Below, one piece after another: positions 17,041 to 25,875 of a stretch of 57,217 nucleotides of DNA. The DNA comes from Planctomycetota bacterium. Lineage in GTDB: Bacteria; Planctomycetota; E44-bin39. The position numbers and the translations under genes are program-made. The stretch covers positions 1-57,217 of the forward strand of contig SOJX01000140.1 in the NCBI GenBank assembly GCA_004376375.1. Direction: 5' to 3'. The notes under the pieces were generated by a model. The model had not been told where the DNA came from. It saw nothing but the letters and a program-made list of their open reading frames with translations, and made no database searches. Within the stretch, counting starts at the first letter, position 1; the number at the start of each line of letters is the position of its first letter.

Positions 17041-18395
17041 TTTTTCTTTGCCGGCTGCCTTCTTCTCCCGAACATCCTGCCCATTCCACCGCGGCGGCGC
17101 ATTGAGGAGTTTCTCATCTGGGTGCGCCACTTACTTTCGGCTTCGCCCATGCGGTAGATAATTTTTTCGCCTTCGGTAAGGCCGCTCTTTATCTCGGTGA
17201 ATTGCCCGTCGGTTATTCCTTTTTCGACGGCGCGCTCCTCTTCGGTGCCGTCCGGTTTCAAAACATTGACGATAGATCCGTTCTCTCCGCGGAAAATCGC
17301 CCCGACCGGAACGAGAACGATGTTTTTCACGTGCTCGGCGATAATCTCCACGTTCGCGGTCATCTCGGGCTTGAGCATTTTCTTGTTTCTGCTGAGGACT
17401 TCGATTTTCACCTCGAAAGTCACGACATTTGAGGAGCTGATTCCTTTCGTCGCTATGCGGACGACGTTCCCGCTGAAGCGCATTCCCGGAAACGCGTCAA
17501 CCGTAATTTCCGCGGCCTGATCGGTGCGGACTTTTCCGATGTCGCTTTCGTCGACGGACGCGAGGATGAAAATCCGCGACAGGTCCGAAAGGGTCATCAC
17601 CGTCGTGCCGCCTCCGACGTTGCTGATTCCGGATGAGATAATCTGGCCGATCTGGACGTCGCGGGTCGACACTACGCCTGAAATCGGGGCATAGACTTTG
17701 GTGTCTTCCAACCGCTGTTCGGCGTCGGAGAGATTGATCTGGTCGGACTTGACGCGAGCCTCGGCAAGGGAAACGTCCTGCTGTTTGAGCTCGAGCCCGA
17801 GCTCCTCGATTTTGAGCTCCTTGATTCTGATCTTCGCGTTTTCCAGGTCGGATGCCGCCTGGATTGCCGATGCGTTCGCGGTGTCGTATTCCTCCTGGCT
17901 GGTAAGTTTTTTTGCAAGGAGTTGTTTCAACCTTTCAGCTTTCGCAACGGCGTCCTTGTACCTTGCCTCGGCAGATTTCAGGGACGCCTCGGCCCTCATC
18001 TGGTCGGTCTTCAGGTTTTCTTCGGCAATCGTAAGGCTGAGATTGGCCTGTATCTTTTGCGCCTGCGAAGATGAAAGCGAAACCGTCGCCTGGTCGACCT
18101 TGCGCTGCTCGTAAATGGGGTCGATTTCGACGATGAGCTTTCTGGCTTCCACTTTGTCGCTAACGTCGAAAGGAAGCGAGATAACCTCGCCACCGGCCCT
18201 GCACTTGATTTCGACGTCGAGGTTTGACACCACGCGGCCGGTTGTTGAAATGCTCATCTTTATGGAGCCGCGCTCGACCTCGGCCACGGTCGGCTCGTCG
18301 GTCTGACTCGCTTCCTCCGCGCTGCCGTTCATCCAGACGAAGACGCCGCCGCCCACAATCACAGCGATGATTATCAGTATGATAATTTTCTTCAC
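17037..18395 (-). CDS. MacA/HlyD-family periplasmic adaptor subunit
   Basis: A 452-residue adaptor that links the ABC permease to the outer-membrane channel. It has one N-terminal membrane anchor ('KKIIILIIIAVIVGGGVFVWM'), a split lipoyl domain ('GRVVSNLDVEIKCRAGGEV' and 'VYAPISGVVSTRDVQIGQII'), a long coiled coil of about residues 110-235, then beta-barrel and membrane-proximal domains. The last 40 residues are Arg/Gly/Met-rich. It is the first structural gene after the TetR regulator and ends in a 4-base overlap with the ATPase gene. Confidence 0.93.
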   Translation of the reverse strand: MKKIIILIIIAVIVGGGVFVWMNGSAEEASQTDEPTVAEVERGSIKMSISTTGRVVSNLDVEIKCRAGGEVISLPFDVSDKVEARKLIVEIDPIYEQRKVDQATVSLSSSQAQKIQANLSLTIAEENLKTDQMRAEASLKSAEARYKDAVAKAERLKQLLAKKLTSQEEYDTANASAIQAASDLENAKIRIKELKIEELGLELKQQDVSLAEARVKSDQINLSDAEQRLEDTKVYAPISGVVSTRDVQIGQIISSGISNVGGGTTVMTLSDLSRIFILASVDESDIGKVRTDQAAEITVDAFPGMRFSGNVVRIATKGISSSNVVTFEVKIEVLSRNKKMLKPEMTANVEIIAEHVKNIVLVPVGAIFRGENGSIVNVLKPDGTEEERAVEKGITDGQFTEIKSGLTEGEKIIYRMGEAESKWRTQMRNSSMRRRGGMGRMFGRRRQPAKKK

Positions 18396-18412
18396 TGTAT
18401 TTCTCCCAGTGT

Positions 18413-19000
18413 TTATTTTTTTACGACCTGCGCGCCGTTACAGAAAAGATCGACAAGTACTTCGTGGCGTCTGAGCTCCTCTGGAGCGTCCTGCAGCTTA
18501 TGCGCGCGAGTGCGAAGCATGCTTCTGAGAAACTCGGCAAGGATATCCGGGGGGATATCGTCGCGTATTTCCCCTTCTTTTACGCCGATACTTATTATAC
18601 TCCCCAATGCCGCGTTCAGTTTCTCGTGGCGCTCCATCCAGCGCTTCTTGACATCGCCTTTGAACCAGGGCATACGCCCGTCTTCGGCCTGCATCATCCT
18701 GAAAAGCTGGCGCCTGCTTGAGAAAAAGTCGGTTATCTGCTTGCATACACTCAGCAACTGGTTCTGGAATGGCGCATCGCCCGGCACTTTCTGCGAGAGA
18801 AGCTCGCAAAGCTCGTCCAGGCCGGACGTTACCACCTGAAAGAAAAGGTCGTCCTTGTCCTCGAAATAACGGTAGATCGTGCCTTTTCCGACCCTGGCCG
18901 CGTGGGCTACTTCATCCAGAGTAATCTCATGGAATCTGCGGCTTGTGCAGAGCGCTTCAGCCGCCTGCATTATCTGCTTACGTTTGTCCTGCTTTACCAT
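18413..19000 (-). CDS. TetR-family transcriptional repressor
   Basis: A 195-residue TetR/AcrR-type protein. The N-terminal HTH is 'RKQIMQAAEALCTSRRFHEITLDEVAHAARVGKGTIYRYFEDKDDLF', the hallmark of the family; the C-terminal ligand domain is helical and includes 'SSRRQLFRMMQAEDG', as in TetR_C domains of multidrug regulators. It is the first gene of the efflux operon, 17 bp before the adaptor, so it most likely represses its own operon through the palindromes at 19035-19048 and 19125-19138. The inducer is unknown, probably a substrate of the pump. Confidence 0.93.
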   Translation of the reverse strand: MVKQDKRKQIMQAAEALCTSRRFHEITLDEVAHAARVGKGTIYRYFEDKDDLFFQVVTSGLDELCELLSQKVPGDAPFQNQLLSVCKQITDFFSSRRQLFRMMQAEDGRMPWFKGDVKKRWMERHEKLNAALGSIISIGVKEGEIRDDIPPDILAEFLRSMLRTRAHKLQDAPEELRRHEVLVDLFCNGAQVVKK

Positions 19001-19034
19001 CAGGCAGTTCCTTATAAAAACTTCGCATTACAGA

Positions 19035-19077
19035 ACTGACCAGTCAGTATTTATACGATATAAATTGCCGGTTGCAA
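19035..19077 (-). promoter_or_regulatory. Efflux operon promoter with overlapping TetR operator
   Basis: On the minus strand TTGCAA (19077-19072), 16 bp, TATAAA (19055-19050) form the promoter. Immediately downstream the dyad ACTGAC-CA-GTCAGT (plus-strand 19035-19048) covers the predicted start site. A repressor bound there would block transcription, matching the usual TetR mode. Confidence 0.65.
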
Positions 19078-19124
19078 GGAAAATAATGAGAATTATTCAA
19101 TGTGTCGTTGCAAAACGAACATAA

Positions 19125-19138
19125 CTGACTATTCAGCA
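19125..19138. promoter_or_regulatory. Second, imperfect TetR-type operator
   Basis: ACTGAC-TA-TTCAGC repeats the half-site of the operator at 19035 with one poorer arm, about 90 bp upstream. Two sites at this distance would allow cooperative binding or control of a divergent transcript. Confidence 0.4.
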
Positions 19139-19172
19139 AGGAATTAGGATGAAATTGCAGTCTGAGGGCCGA

Positions 19173-21980
19173 TCAATGACCGCCGTAATGGACGATAATA
19201 TCATCTATAAAATGCGGGTCATCGTTGGACAAGCCTTTGATGACGATCGGTCCGGAACCGCGGCCCAGGTCGACAGTGGCGTCGCTTTCCGCGAAAAGCC
19301 GGTTGTCTATCCAGAAGCGGACCGTGGATGAGACAGTAATTTCAATCTCAAAATGGTGCCACTTATCGAGTGCAATATAATCTCTTGTTTCCGTGCAGGC
19401 CGTGGTGTAACCCGTACCGTCGTAAAACAGGGCCTCTAATGCGTCGCCGCCGACGTCGTATTTCCAGGTGAAACCGGCGACGAATGGATCGTTAATTTCG
19501 TCGAACGCCGACGCGTTGTCCCGCCCGATCATGAAGGAGACGTTGTTCAGGCCCGCGCCCGCGCTGTCGGTGACTTTGATCCACGCCGAATAGACGCATC
19601 CCGGCGTCCAGGGAAATTCCTCAAAGGAGACGACTCCCGAGCTGTTACTAAAATCTCCGTTGGCATCGAAGGAGTTGGATGAATAGTTATGACCGTCGGG
19701 TTGCAGAGTCGGGCCGGGCAGACCGAACGATTTCCATTTTGCGGGATCGATTATACCGCTGTCCCAGTTTTCGGAGAAGGCGGCGTTGCCTGCCCAGGTC
19801 CATCCGGGGAAAATCGTCATCACCATCGGCGGCGGGTTGCCGTCGTCGCCGGGCGAAGGCGATTCCTGGCGGTTGTCGATAGTCAGGTCGTCGCCGAGCA
19901 GGGCGATTGAGAAGAAATTTGAAAGATACGCGAATTTCGAGACTCCGCTCATTTCAACGCGCGTCGGAAACTCGTCTTCCAGTCCAAAGGTTACCGCCGA
20001 GAGGTGGTCGTTTCTTACTTCGTAGGTGCCGAGGGCGTTGTCGTATACGACCTGCCACACCCTCGGCGAATAGCCGCCGCTGTTCGTGTAGTCCGGGCAG
20101 GCGTCGGAAATTCCGTGCACGATTTGGATCGAGCAGTCCGAGCTTTCGCATGCCGTGGCTATGCCGATGCGGGATGAAACAGGGTTGACACACTGAACGT
20201 CAAAGCTCCTCGCCAGAGATGCGAACTGGTCCGGCGTGAATGCGATGGGCGACCACCTGGCGTTCCATCCTTCGTCAATCGGCCTTCTCTGTTCGTTGTA
20301 CTTGAAGATGTCGTCAAACTGTTCGTGCCTGATGAACGCCCTGGCAAGCAGTATCGGGTTGGTGAAGTTATTTTTCAACCAGTAATTCAGGTTGTAGAGC
20401 TCGAGATAATCCTGCGGCCCGCCCGAAAGATACGAGTTATCGAGAAGGTAAACGTATTCTTTTCCAAAAAACAGCCCGAGCAGGTTGTGCCTTATGTCGA
20501 GGTCGGTGACGCTGTCGTGCGGCGTCAGGTAATCGGCATTGTCGAGATACGCCATATCGAATCCGTGGTAGTTCCACATGAAGAGATGCTCGCCGCATGC
20601 GAATGCGCACAGGTTGTCGTCGCCGTTCTCAACCCTTCCGAAGATATAGACTTCTCCGGAGTTGCTCAATGCGACGGTTGCATCCAGGCCCGCCGGGCGG
20701 TATCCGGCGATACCCTCGTACATGGAATCTGCCGGGAGCAGATCCAGGAAACTCCTGTTGTAAAGCACGAAGTTCGAGCTCCTGACGGCGCCGGGGTAAC
20801 AGGATGTATCGCTCAATATGGCGTCCGTGTCGATTATCGCGCCGGTTTCGACGCGGAGGGTTATCGTGCTCGTGTTTATCAGCGCCGGTACGACGTCGTC
20901 CGGGAGCTTTGTCCTGAAAGTCCAGATCGTGGTCGATGAATTCCCTGCGGCATTATGGGCGATAACTTTCCAGTAGTAAGACGTCTCGAAATCGAGCGGT
21001 CCCGGGTCGTGCCGTGAATCAGTGACATCGGCGACGTAAGGCGGGTCCGGAACATTTCCGAAAGAAACGTAATAACCTTCGGCCAGCGCGGCATTGTCCC
21101 AATCGAGGATAACGCCGGTCAGTACGTATTTTTCGCCGTCCGCGGGGTCGGGGTTGGCGGGCGCCTCCGGTCCGCGGTTATCAAGAATGAACTCGTCGGT
21201 GACACCCGGCTCACCGACGGCCGCGTCGCTGGGCGTTATTTTTATTCTTACCGTATTTTCGGGAGCAGTGAGCGCGATATTGTCCGCAATCGAATCCCAG
21301 ACGTAAATATGATTGAATCCGTTGCCGGCCGCCGCCAGGTTTGATGTTCCGGATCCTCCGCCGTAAGACGCGGGAAACCATTCTCCGCTGTTGCCCAACG
21401 AATACTCAACCAGGATGTCGCAGTTGTCGCCTTCGAGATCGAAAAGTCTGTATGAAATTACCACGTCCGCGCGCTCCGGCCCGGCGGGAGACGTCGTGAT
21501 TTCCACCCCCGGCGGCTCGTTGGGAAGCGGGGGGACGTTGTCTACCGTGAAGTTACCGGTCACGGCTTCGCTGCCGGTCGATTTGCCGTAAGGTGTGATT
21601 TTGATGCGGGCCTCATTTTCCGGCCAAATCATCCCGACGTGGTCGGCGAGAGAATCCCAGATGAATGTGTGCGCCGCGCCCGCTGCGGTTGTTGCGAGTT
21701 CCGTCAGGCTGTCGCCGGCGGCGGCGGCGGCGGGGCTCCAGTTCGCGCCGCCGTCGGTGGAGTATTGAACCGCGATGCTGCAATTTTCTTCGTCAGCGTC
21801 AATAAGCGAGTAATTGATAGTAATGTTTCCGAACTGGATGTCGGTAGGGGTCGTTATCGCGGCCGTGGTCGGGTTGTCATCGGCAGGGAAATAATGATAC
21901 TCTTTCTTCTCACTGCATCCAAGACATACTGTGAGAAATGCGATAAGGCAGCACCAGAAGATGGCATTTTCGGGTTTCAT
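19173..21980 (-). CDS. Multidomain lipoprotein ending in a LamG-like domain
   Basis: A 935-residue lipoprotein: the signal ends at 'CLGC' near residue 22. Residues about 40-270 are two copies of the beta-sandwich unit also used by the 8094-12296 protein ('INYSLIDADEENCSIAVQYSTDGG', 'HTFIWDSLADH'). Residues about 275-360 form an FN3-like domain with 'PANPDPADGEKYVLTGVILDWD' and 'TSYYWKVIAHNAAGNSS'. Residues about 370-700 are of unknown fold. The last 210 residues look like a concanavalin/LamG lectin-type domain ('ENWDSGIIDPAKWKSFGLPG', 'DKWHHFEIEITVSSTVRFWIDNRLF'). It may bind a surface or environmental glycan. No catalytic motif is visible. Confidence 0.8.
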   Translation of the reverse strand: MKPENAIFWCCLIAFLTVCLGCSEKKEYHYFPADDNPTTAAITTPTDIQFGNITINYSLIDADEENCSIAVQYSTDGGANWSPAAAAAGDSLTELATTAAGAAHTFIWDSLADHVGMIWPENEARIKITPYGKSTGSEAVTGNFTVDNVPPLPNEPPGVEITTSPAGPERADVVISYRLFDLEGDNCDILVEYSLGNSGEWFPASYGGGSGTSNLAAAGNGFNHIYVWDSIADNIALTAPENTVRIKITPSDAAVGEPGVTDEFILDNRGPEAPANPDPADGEKYVLTGVILDWDNAALAEGYYVSFGNVPDPPYVADVTDSRHDPGPLDFETSYYWKVIAHNAAGNSSTTIWTFRTKLPDDVVPALINTSTITLRVETGAIIDTDAILSDTSCYPGAVRSSNFVLYNRSFLDLLPADSMYEGIAGYRPAGLDATVALSNSGEVYIFGRVENGDDNLCAFACGEHLFMWNYHGFDMAYLDNADYLTPHDSVTDLDIRHNLLGLFFGKEYVYLLDNSYLSGGPQDYLELYNLNYWLKNNFTNPILLARAFIRHEQFDDIFKYNEQRRPIDEGWNARWSPIAFTPDQFASLARSFDVQCVNPVSSRIGIATACESSDCSIQIVHGISDACPDYTNSGGYSPRVWQVVYDNALGTYEVRNDHLSAVTFGLEDEFPTRVEMSGVSKFAYLSNFFSIALLGDDLTIDNRQESPSPGDDGNPPPMVMTIFPGWTWAGNAAFSENWDSGIIDPAKWKSFGLPGPTLQPDGHNYSSNSFDANGDFSNSSGVVSFEEFPWTPGCVYSAWIKVTDSAGAGLNNVSFMIGRDNASAFDEINDPFVAGFTWKYDVGGDALEALFYDGTGYTTACTETRDYIALDKWHHFEIEITVSSTVRFWIDNRLFAESDATVDLGRGSGPIVIKGLSNDDPHFIDDIIVHYGGH

Positions 21981-22017
21981 GAAATAGCTTGTTCAATCCG
22001 GATAAGAACACCGTTTA

Positions 22018-23250
22018 TCAAGGTTCTTTTACGCACCGGAAACCGGTAAACATATCCGCGCCGTCGGGCATTCCGGCATGCCGGTTGGGGCATCGCATGG
22101 AATACGTGCCGTTGTTCCACGACCCGCCGCGCATGATTCTCATTGTTCCCGAAGCCGGCCCGGTCGGGTTTATCATCGTGCCTGCTCCGAGACAGTCCGT
22201 ATAGTAATCGGGGTCATAGTAATCGCTGCACCACTCCCAGACGTTTCCGGCCATGTTGTAGTAGCCGTAACCAGTTGGGTTATAGATGGAGTCGATGCCT
22301 GTATCGGAAACCTTCACGGGCGCCGTCCATGGGTAGTCGCCGCTTTCAAATTCGTCGCCGCTATTGCGGAAGTTCGCCTGTAGGCCATTGATTGAGTCGC
22401 CGGTCGGATAAAGCCTGTACTCAGCGCCGCCCCTTGCCGCGAGTTCCCATTCGGCCTCCGTGGGCAACCGCCACGTGTCGGCCGTTTTTGAAGACATCCA
22501 CTGGCAATATGCGGTTGCCGCTTCCCATGATACGTGGACTGCGGGAAAATCCTCCTTGCCGGGCAGGGGTATGAAGGAGCCGTTCATGTGCCGCTCGATC
22601 TGCTGGCCGGGTGCGCGGACGTAATACTGATCGTTCCCGTCGTTCAGGAACACGGCGAACTGTTGATTTGTTGTTTCCGTATATGCGATATTGAAATCAT
22701 CTACAAAAACGGGATGAGGCGGCGTTTCATCGGGGTCGCCGATTCCGTAACTGTCGCCCATCGAGAAGATATCGCCGCTGACAAACATTATTGACCGAAT
22801 GGTTATGTCGGACGGACCGCCGCTCGGGGCGATTTGCCAATTCCACGAAGCCGAGTCTGAAGTACCGCCGCTATGGTCGACGGCAATGACGGAGAATGTG
22901 TGCGATCTGCCGGCTTCGAGTTCCGGCGCCGTCCACGAGGTGTTTCCGGTGCTGCCGTATTGCCTGGAGTCGATTGAGGGCAGGTAGGAGATGATGTATC
23001 CGTCAATGTCATTCCCGATCCAGTGAAAAGTGGGGGTCAGGTCGAATGATCCGTTTACGGGCCCTGATATGATTGTCACGGTCGGTTTAACGTGCACCCA
23101 GAGATTCCTTGTTGTCTGGCTGGCCTGTATCGCGACTACGCCGCCCCCCGCGCCGCCTCCCGCGATTGCCGCGATTGCGATCTGCGCCGGCCCGCATCCG
23201 GCGAGCGTAAGCGCGAAAGCCACGAGTGATACTGCCAAAAACCTATTCAC
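22018..23250 (-). CDS. SUMF1/formylglycine-generating-enzyme-like lipoprotein
   Basis: A 410-residue lipoprotein (lipobox 'LAGC'). Residues about 50-155 are a beta-sandwich of FN3 type; residues about 155-410 are an FGE-sulfatase/SUMF1 domain with 'SMGDSYGIGDPDETPPHPVFVDDFNIAYTETTNQQF', 'VSWEAATAYCQWMSSK', 'WRLPTEAEWELAARGG', 'NMAGNVWEWCSDYY' and 'RGGSWNN'. True FGEs oxidise a sulfatase Cys using a Cys pair; most SUMF1-domain proteins lack that activity, and no sulfatase gene is in view. The GTG start overlaps the upstream gene by 8 nt, so the two are coupled. Confidence 0.88.
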   Translation of the reverse strand: MNRFLAVSLVAFALTLAGCGPAQIAIAAIAGGGAGGGVVAIQASQTTRNLWVHVKPTVTIISGPVNGSFDLTPTFHWIGNDIDGYIISYLPSIDSRQYGSTGNTSWTAPELEAGRSHTFSVIAVDHSGGTSDSASWNWQIAPSGGPSDITIRSIMFVSGDIFSMGDSYGIGDPDETPPHPVFVDDFNIAYTETTNQQFAVFLNDGNDQYYVRAPGQQIERHMNGSFIPLPGKEDFPAVHVSWEAATAYCQWMSSKTADTWRLPTEAEWELAARGGAEYRLYPTGDSINGLQANFRNSGDEFESGDYPWTAPVKVSDTGIDSIYNPTGYGYYNMAGNVWEWCSDYYDPDYYTDCLGAGTMINPTGPASGTMRIMRGGSWNNGTYSMRCPNRHAGMPDGADMFTGFRCVKEP

Positions 23251-24928
23251 GTTCCGGCTCCTCGGAAAAGAAAAGGAATTTCGTATCCGCCCATCCGAAC
23301 CTGGCGGTTTTCATGCCGGCCGTGCCGCCGACCGCGTTTTTCATCTGCGAGATAAACTCGTCAAGGGAGAGCACCGCGTCGGCGTCGGCGTCGGCCTGCG
23401 GGCTGAAAGACGTCTCCAGTCCTTTTGCCCATTTCGACTGGTCGATGGTTTGTCCGGCGTCCGCCGGGCCCGAGGCAAGGGCGGTCCGTGAAGGCGCCTT
23501 GCCCAGCGTCGCGGCCAGGAGTGAATAGTCGATCAGGGTTCCGTCCTCCGTCGCGCCCGTGAACAGATAGATACCGCAGACGTTGGGGCAGGCGACGTGT
23601 TTATCAAGCGCCTGCCGCATGTCGGCAAGAGAGATGCCGGCCTTTTGAACCTGCCTGGCCGTCAGGGCCGTGCAGGCGAGGTAGTTTGATTTGGGCGAGC
23701 TTCCCAACCAGGCGCCCTTGCCGACGTAGATGATGAATATTTCGTCTTTGTTCTCCGCTTTCCCGAGAAAGAGCCTGACCGCGGATGTGACGTTCTGCTT
23801 TGTGGCGTTTCTTCCGCGGAGTATCAGAAATCTTTCCCGCGAAAAGCCGCTTTCACGTTTCACACCCAGATTTCTTGTGAGTTTTACGAAGGGGTTGTTC
23901 GAGTAGCTGAGTGCATCGGGCAAAATGAAAAGAACCCACCGCCTGGCGGCATCGGGCCGGGGAGGTATGCATTCTATTTCGACTTCTTCCTCGCTGACGC
24001 CGCCCTTGTCGTTCCAGGCGGTCAGTTTGATTTTATTTTTGCCGGGGGAAAGCGGCAGCGATTTCGCGATCTCGGCCGATTTCCCGCTGAGTTTTTCGAA
24101 GAAGACGGGGGCTCCGTTTACCGCAATCGAGTATCTTGTCAGCGGGCTTTCACTTTTGACGAGCACCTTGAATCTCGGCTTTGCGTATTTTGTTGTGGAG
24201 TCGGGCTTCGGGTACAGGAATGTAATGCCCGGCCCGGCCGCGGGCTGTTTTCCGGGCGTAAGCGTTGGGGCGGCGGCCGGGATAAAGAAGTCAATAATCG
24301 CCATGCGGTCGGCATACATTGCGCGCTCGATATGCTCGGACGCCTGTCCGATTGCAGCGGCAAGCTGGACGGCCGGAGTGGCCCGTTTGAAATTATACAT
24401 CGAAATGTATTCGAGCGCCTGCCCCTTGCCTGAGTAGCTCCTGAACTTCGTCCCGGCCGGCCTTGCGAGGGTTACCTTAACCTCGAAGTCGGCGTATGGC
24501 TCAGAGAGAGTTCCCCCGAGGATGGGATACAGGTCGAGCGTCACCGCCGACAGGAGAAGGGTTTTCATGAGCGAGCCATTGTCGCCCCAGTCGGATTTTT
24601 TGATGTGTCCCGAGATTATCAGGTCCGCGCCTTCGGGGTGGTCAATTACTTTCTGGAAGACATTGCTTTTCCGAAGATGTTCCCTGAAATACGCGGCGAC
24701 CTGTTCGGCGAGCGGTTTTTCAAATTCGAGTTTCGTAAATGAAAGGTGGGTTGAAAAGGTTTCGTCGGTCCCCTCGGCCAGGGTGAACTCGGTAACGGCC
24801 GCGACGATTTCGAGCGGCCCGCCCGGCGGGCGCCATGAGCTTTTGGGCTCGGAAAGAATAATAGCGGAATCCGGCGCGCAACCGCATGCGGCAAGGAATA
24901 GAACAATAACAGTTCTCCGAAGCCGCAT
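23243..24928 (-). CDS. Lipoprotein with a degenerate caspase-like (C14-type) C-terminal domain
   Basis: A 561-residue lipoprotein ('FLAACGC'). The N-terminal 220 residues hold a lipoprotein domain of unknown type ('YFREHLRKSNVFQKVIDHPEGADLIISGHI'). Residues about 230-315 form an Ig-like domain ('PLTRYSIAVNGAPVFFEKLSG', 'LSPGKNKIKLTAWNDKGG'). Residues about 330-500 resemble a caspase fold: 'TSAVRLFLGKAENKDEIFIIYVGKGAW' occupies the place of the usual '...YFSGHG', so the catalytic His appears to be Lys. An EF-hand-like 'DADADAVLSLDEF' follows. Probably inactive as a peptidase. It is the first gene of a pair with the SUMF1 lipoprotein. Confidence 0.6.
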   Translation of the reverse strand: MRLRRTVIVLFLAACGCAPDSAIILSEPKSSWRPPGGPLEIVAAVTEFTLAEGTDETFSTHLSFTKLEFEKPLAEQVAAYFREHLRKSNVFQKVIDHPEGADLIISGHIKKSDWGDNGSLMKTLLLSAVTLDLYPILGGTLSEPYADFEVKVTLARPAGTKFRSYSGKGQALEYISMYNFKRATPAVQLAAAIGQASEHIERAMYADRMAIIDFFIPAAAPTLTPGKQPAAGPGITFLYPKPDSTTKYAKPRFKVLVKSESPLTRYSIAVNGAPVFFEKLSGKSAEIAKSLPLSPGKNKIKLTAWNDKGGVSEEEVEIECIPPRPDAARRWVLFILPDALSYSNNPFVKLTRNLGVKRESGFSRERFLILRGRNATKQNVTSAVRLFLGKAENKDEIFIIYVGKGAWLGSSPKSNYLACTALTARQVQKAGISLADMRQALDKHVACPNVCGIYLFTGATEDGTLIDYSLLAATLGKAPSRTALASGPADAGQTIDQSKWAKGLETSFSPQADADADAVLSLDEFISQMKNAVGGTAGMKTARFGWADTKFLFFSEEPERE

Positions 24929-25067
24929 TTATCCCCCCGTCTCAGAAAATACCGCATTATTCAACACACGCTGCCCCATAGTTCAATCTCCTCAGCGGAG
25001 AGTATACATCAGATTGCGGACGCTTGTCAACCGGGTCCGTCAATTCAAACGGAAGAAGGGTAAAGAA

Positions 25068-25230
25068 AGTATGAAGTGTGAAGGTTGAAGGATGAAGTAT
25101 GTTTTAAACAAGAATATATTTGGCGGCAGGGCCTGCCCGCCGCGTGATTCGGGATAAGAAATAAGCAATCCGGGATACGTGATTCGGGGTAACGGATAAG
25201 ATATTTCTGTCTCAATAGCTTAAAATAACT
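25068..25230. repeat. Intergenic block with heptamer repeat, palindrome and direct repeats
   Basis: The 510-bp gap between divergent genes (24929-25438) holds GAAGTGT/GAAGGTT/GAAGGAT/GAAGTAT words at 25071-25100, a palindrome GGCGGCAGG/CCTGCCCGCC at about 25122-25141, and two near-copies of the word GTGATTCGGGRTAA about 37 bp apart (25143 and 25180). The rest of the gap contains the promoter at 25327-25356 and no gene that I can support. Confidence 0.55.
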
Positions 25231-25326
25231 AACCAGTATTTCTTGCAGCATCTATTGCACAATGCACTCATATGAATGGAGTTAGGGGAGATATAGCATT
25301 TCAGGTGATAGGAAAATGTGATTTGG

Positions 25327-25356
25327 TTGAAAATGATATCACAAATATTGTATACT
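25327..25356 (+). promoter_or_regulatory. Probable promoter of the PilZ gene
   Basis: TTGAAA (25327-25332), 18 bp, TATACT (25351-25356), about 80 bp before the start codon. The spacer holds the palindrome TGATATCA, a possible operator. Confidence 0.45.
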
Positions 25357-25438
25357 TACCTGGAAAAGGCTGCAATTCCCTGAAAAAGATTACACCGGCA
25401 CTGCGCCGATAGATATATCCTGATCACGGCGGTGTCAT

Positions 25439-25807
25439 ATGAATATGGAGCCTTTTACAGAACGACGTGCTCACCCGCGGCGTAAACTGCTTGTGAAGAT
25501 GGAATTGCATATTCCTGATACTGCAACCGGTGAGGAGCCGCGGAAACCTGGTGAGCCGGTCATGAAGTGCGCTTTTTCGCGTAACGTCAGTGCGGGTGGA
25601 GTTCTGGTTCTTTTGCCGGAACCTCTTCCGCCTGGTACGAATATTCGCGTTCTGATTCCGTTTCATGGTCATAATACTACCGTAGCCTTGGCCGGAGAAG
25701 TGACGCGTTGTGTCGAGTTGGAAACGGGGCATGAAGTGGCGCTGAAGTTTCTTGACCCGGACCCGCATGCAGTTGAAGTAATCGAACAATATGTTTTAAA
25801 GGATTAG
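25439..25807 (+). CDS. PilZ domain protein (predicted c-di-GMP receptor)
   Basis: A 122-residue single-domain PilZ protein. The N-terminal arginine motif 'RRAHPRRK' matches the RxxxR c-di-GMP-binding loop; the second motif, normally D/NxSxxG, is 'NVSAGG' at the start of the beta-barrel. The barrel continues with 'GTNIRVLIPFHGHNTTVALAGEVTRC' and 'GHEVALKFLDPD'. Both ligand motifs look intact. Stand-alone PilZ proteins transmit c-di-GMP level to motility, secretion or polysaccharide machinery; the partner is not visible here. A strong terminator follows. Confidence 0.9.
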   Translation: MNMEPFTERRAHPRRKLLVKMELHIPDTATGEEPRKPGEPVMKCAFSRNVSAGGVLVLLPEPLPPGTNIRVLIPFHGHNTTVALAGEVTRCVELETGHEVALKFLDPDPHAVEVIEQYVLKD

Positions 25808-25823
25808 AGCGCGAATATACGAA

Positions 25824-25860
25824 AAACGCCGCCCGGTTGTCCGGGCGGCGTTTCTGTTTT
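25824..25860 (+). terminator. Rho-independent terminator after the PilZ gene
   Basis: A 13-bp GC-rich stem (25824-25836 with 25841-25853) with a TTGT loop, followed by CTGTTTT. It lies between convergent genes and can serve both strands. Confidence 0.9.
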
Positions 25861-25875
25861 AACGTTATCGCTGTA

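Noticed and set aside
22018..23250. Functional formylglycine-generating enzyme
   Set aside because: The SUMF1 domain is clear, but I could not confirm the catalytic Cys pair and no sulfatase gene is nearby, so only the domain name is given.
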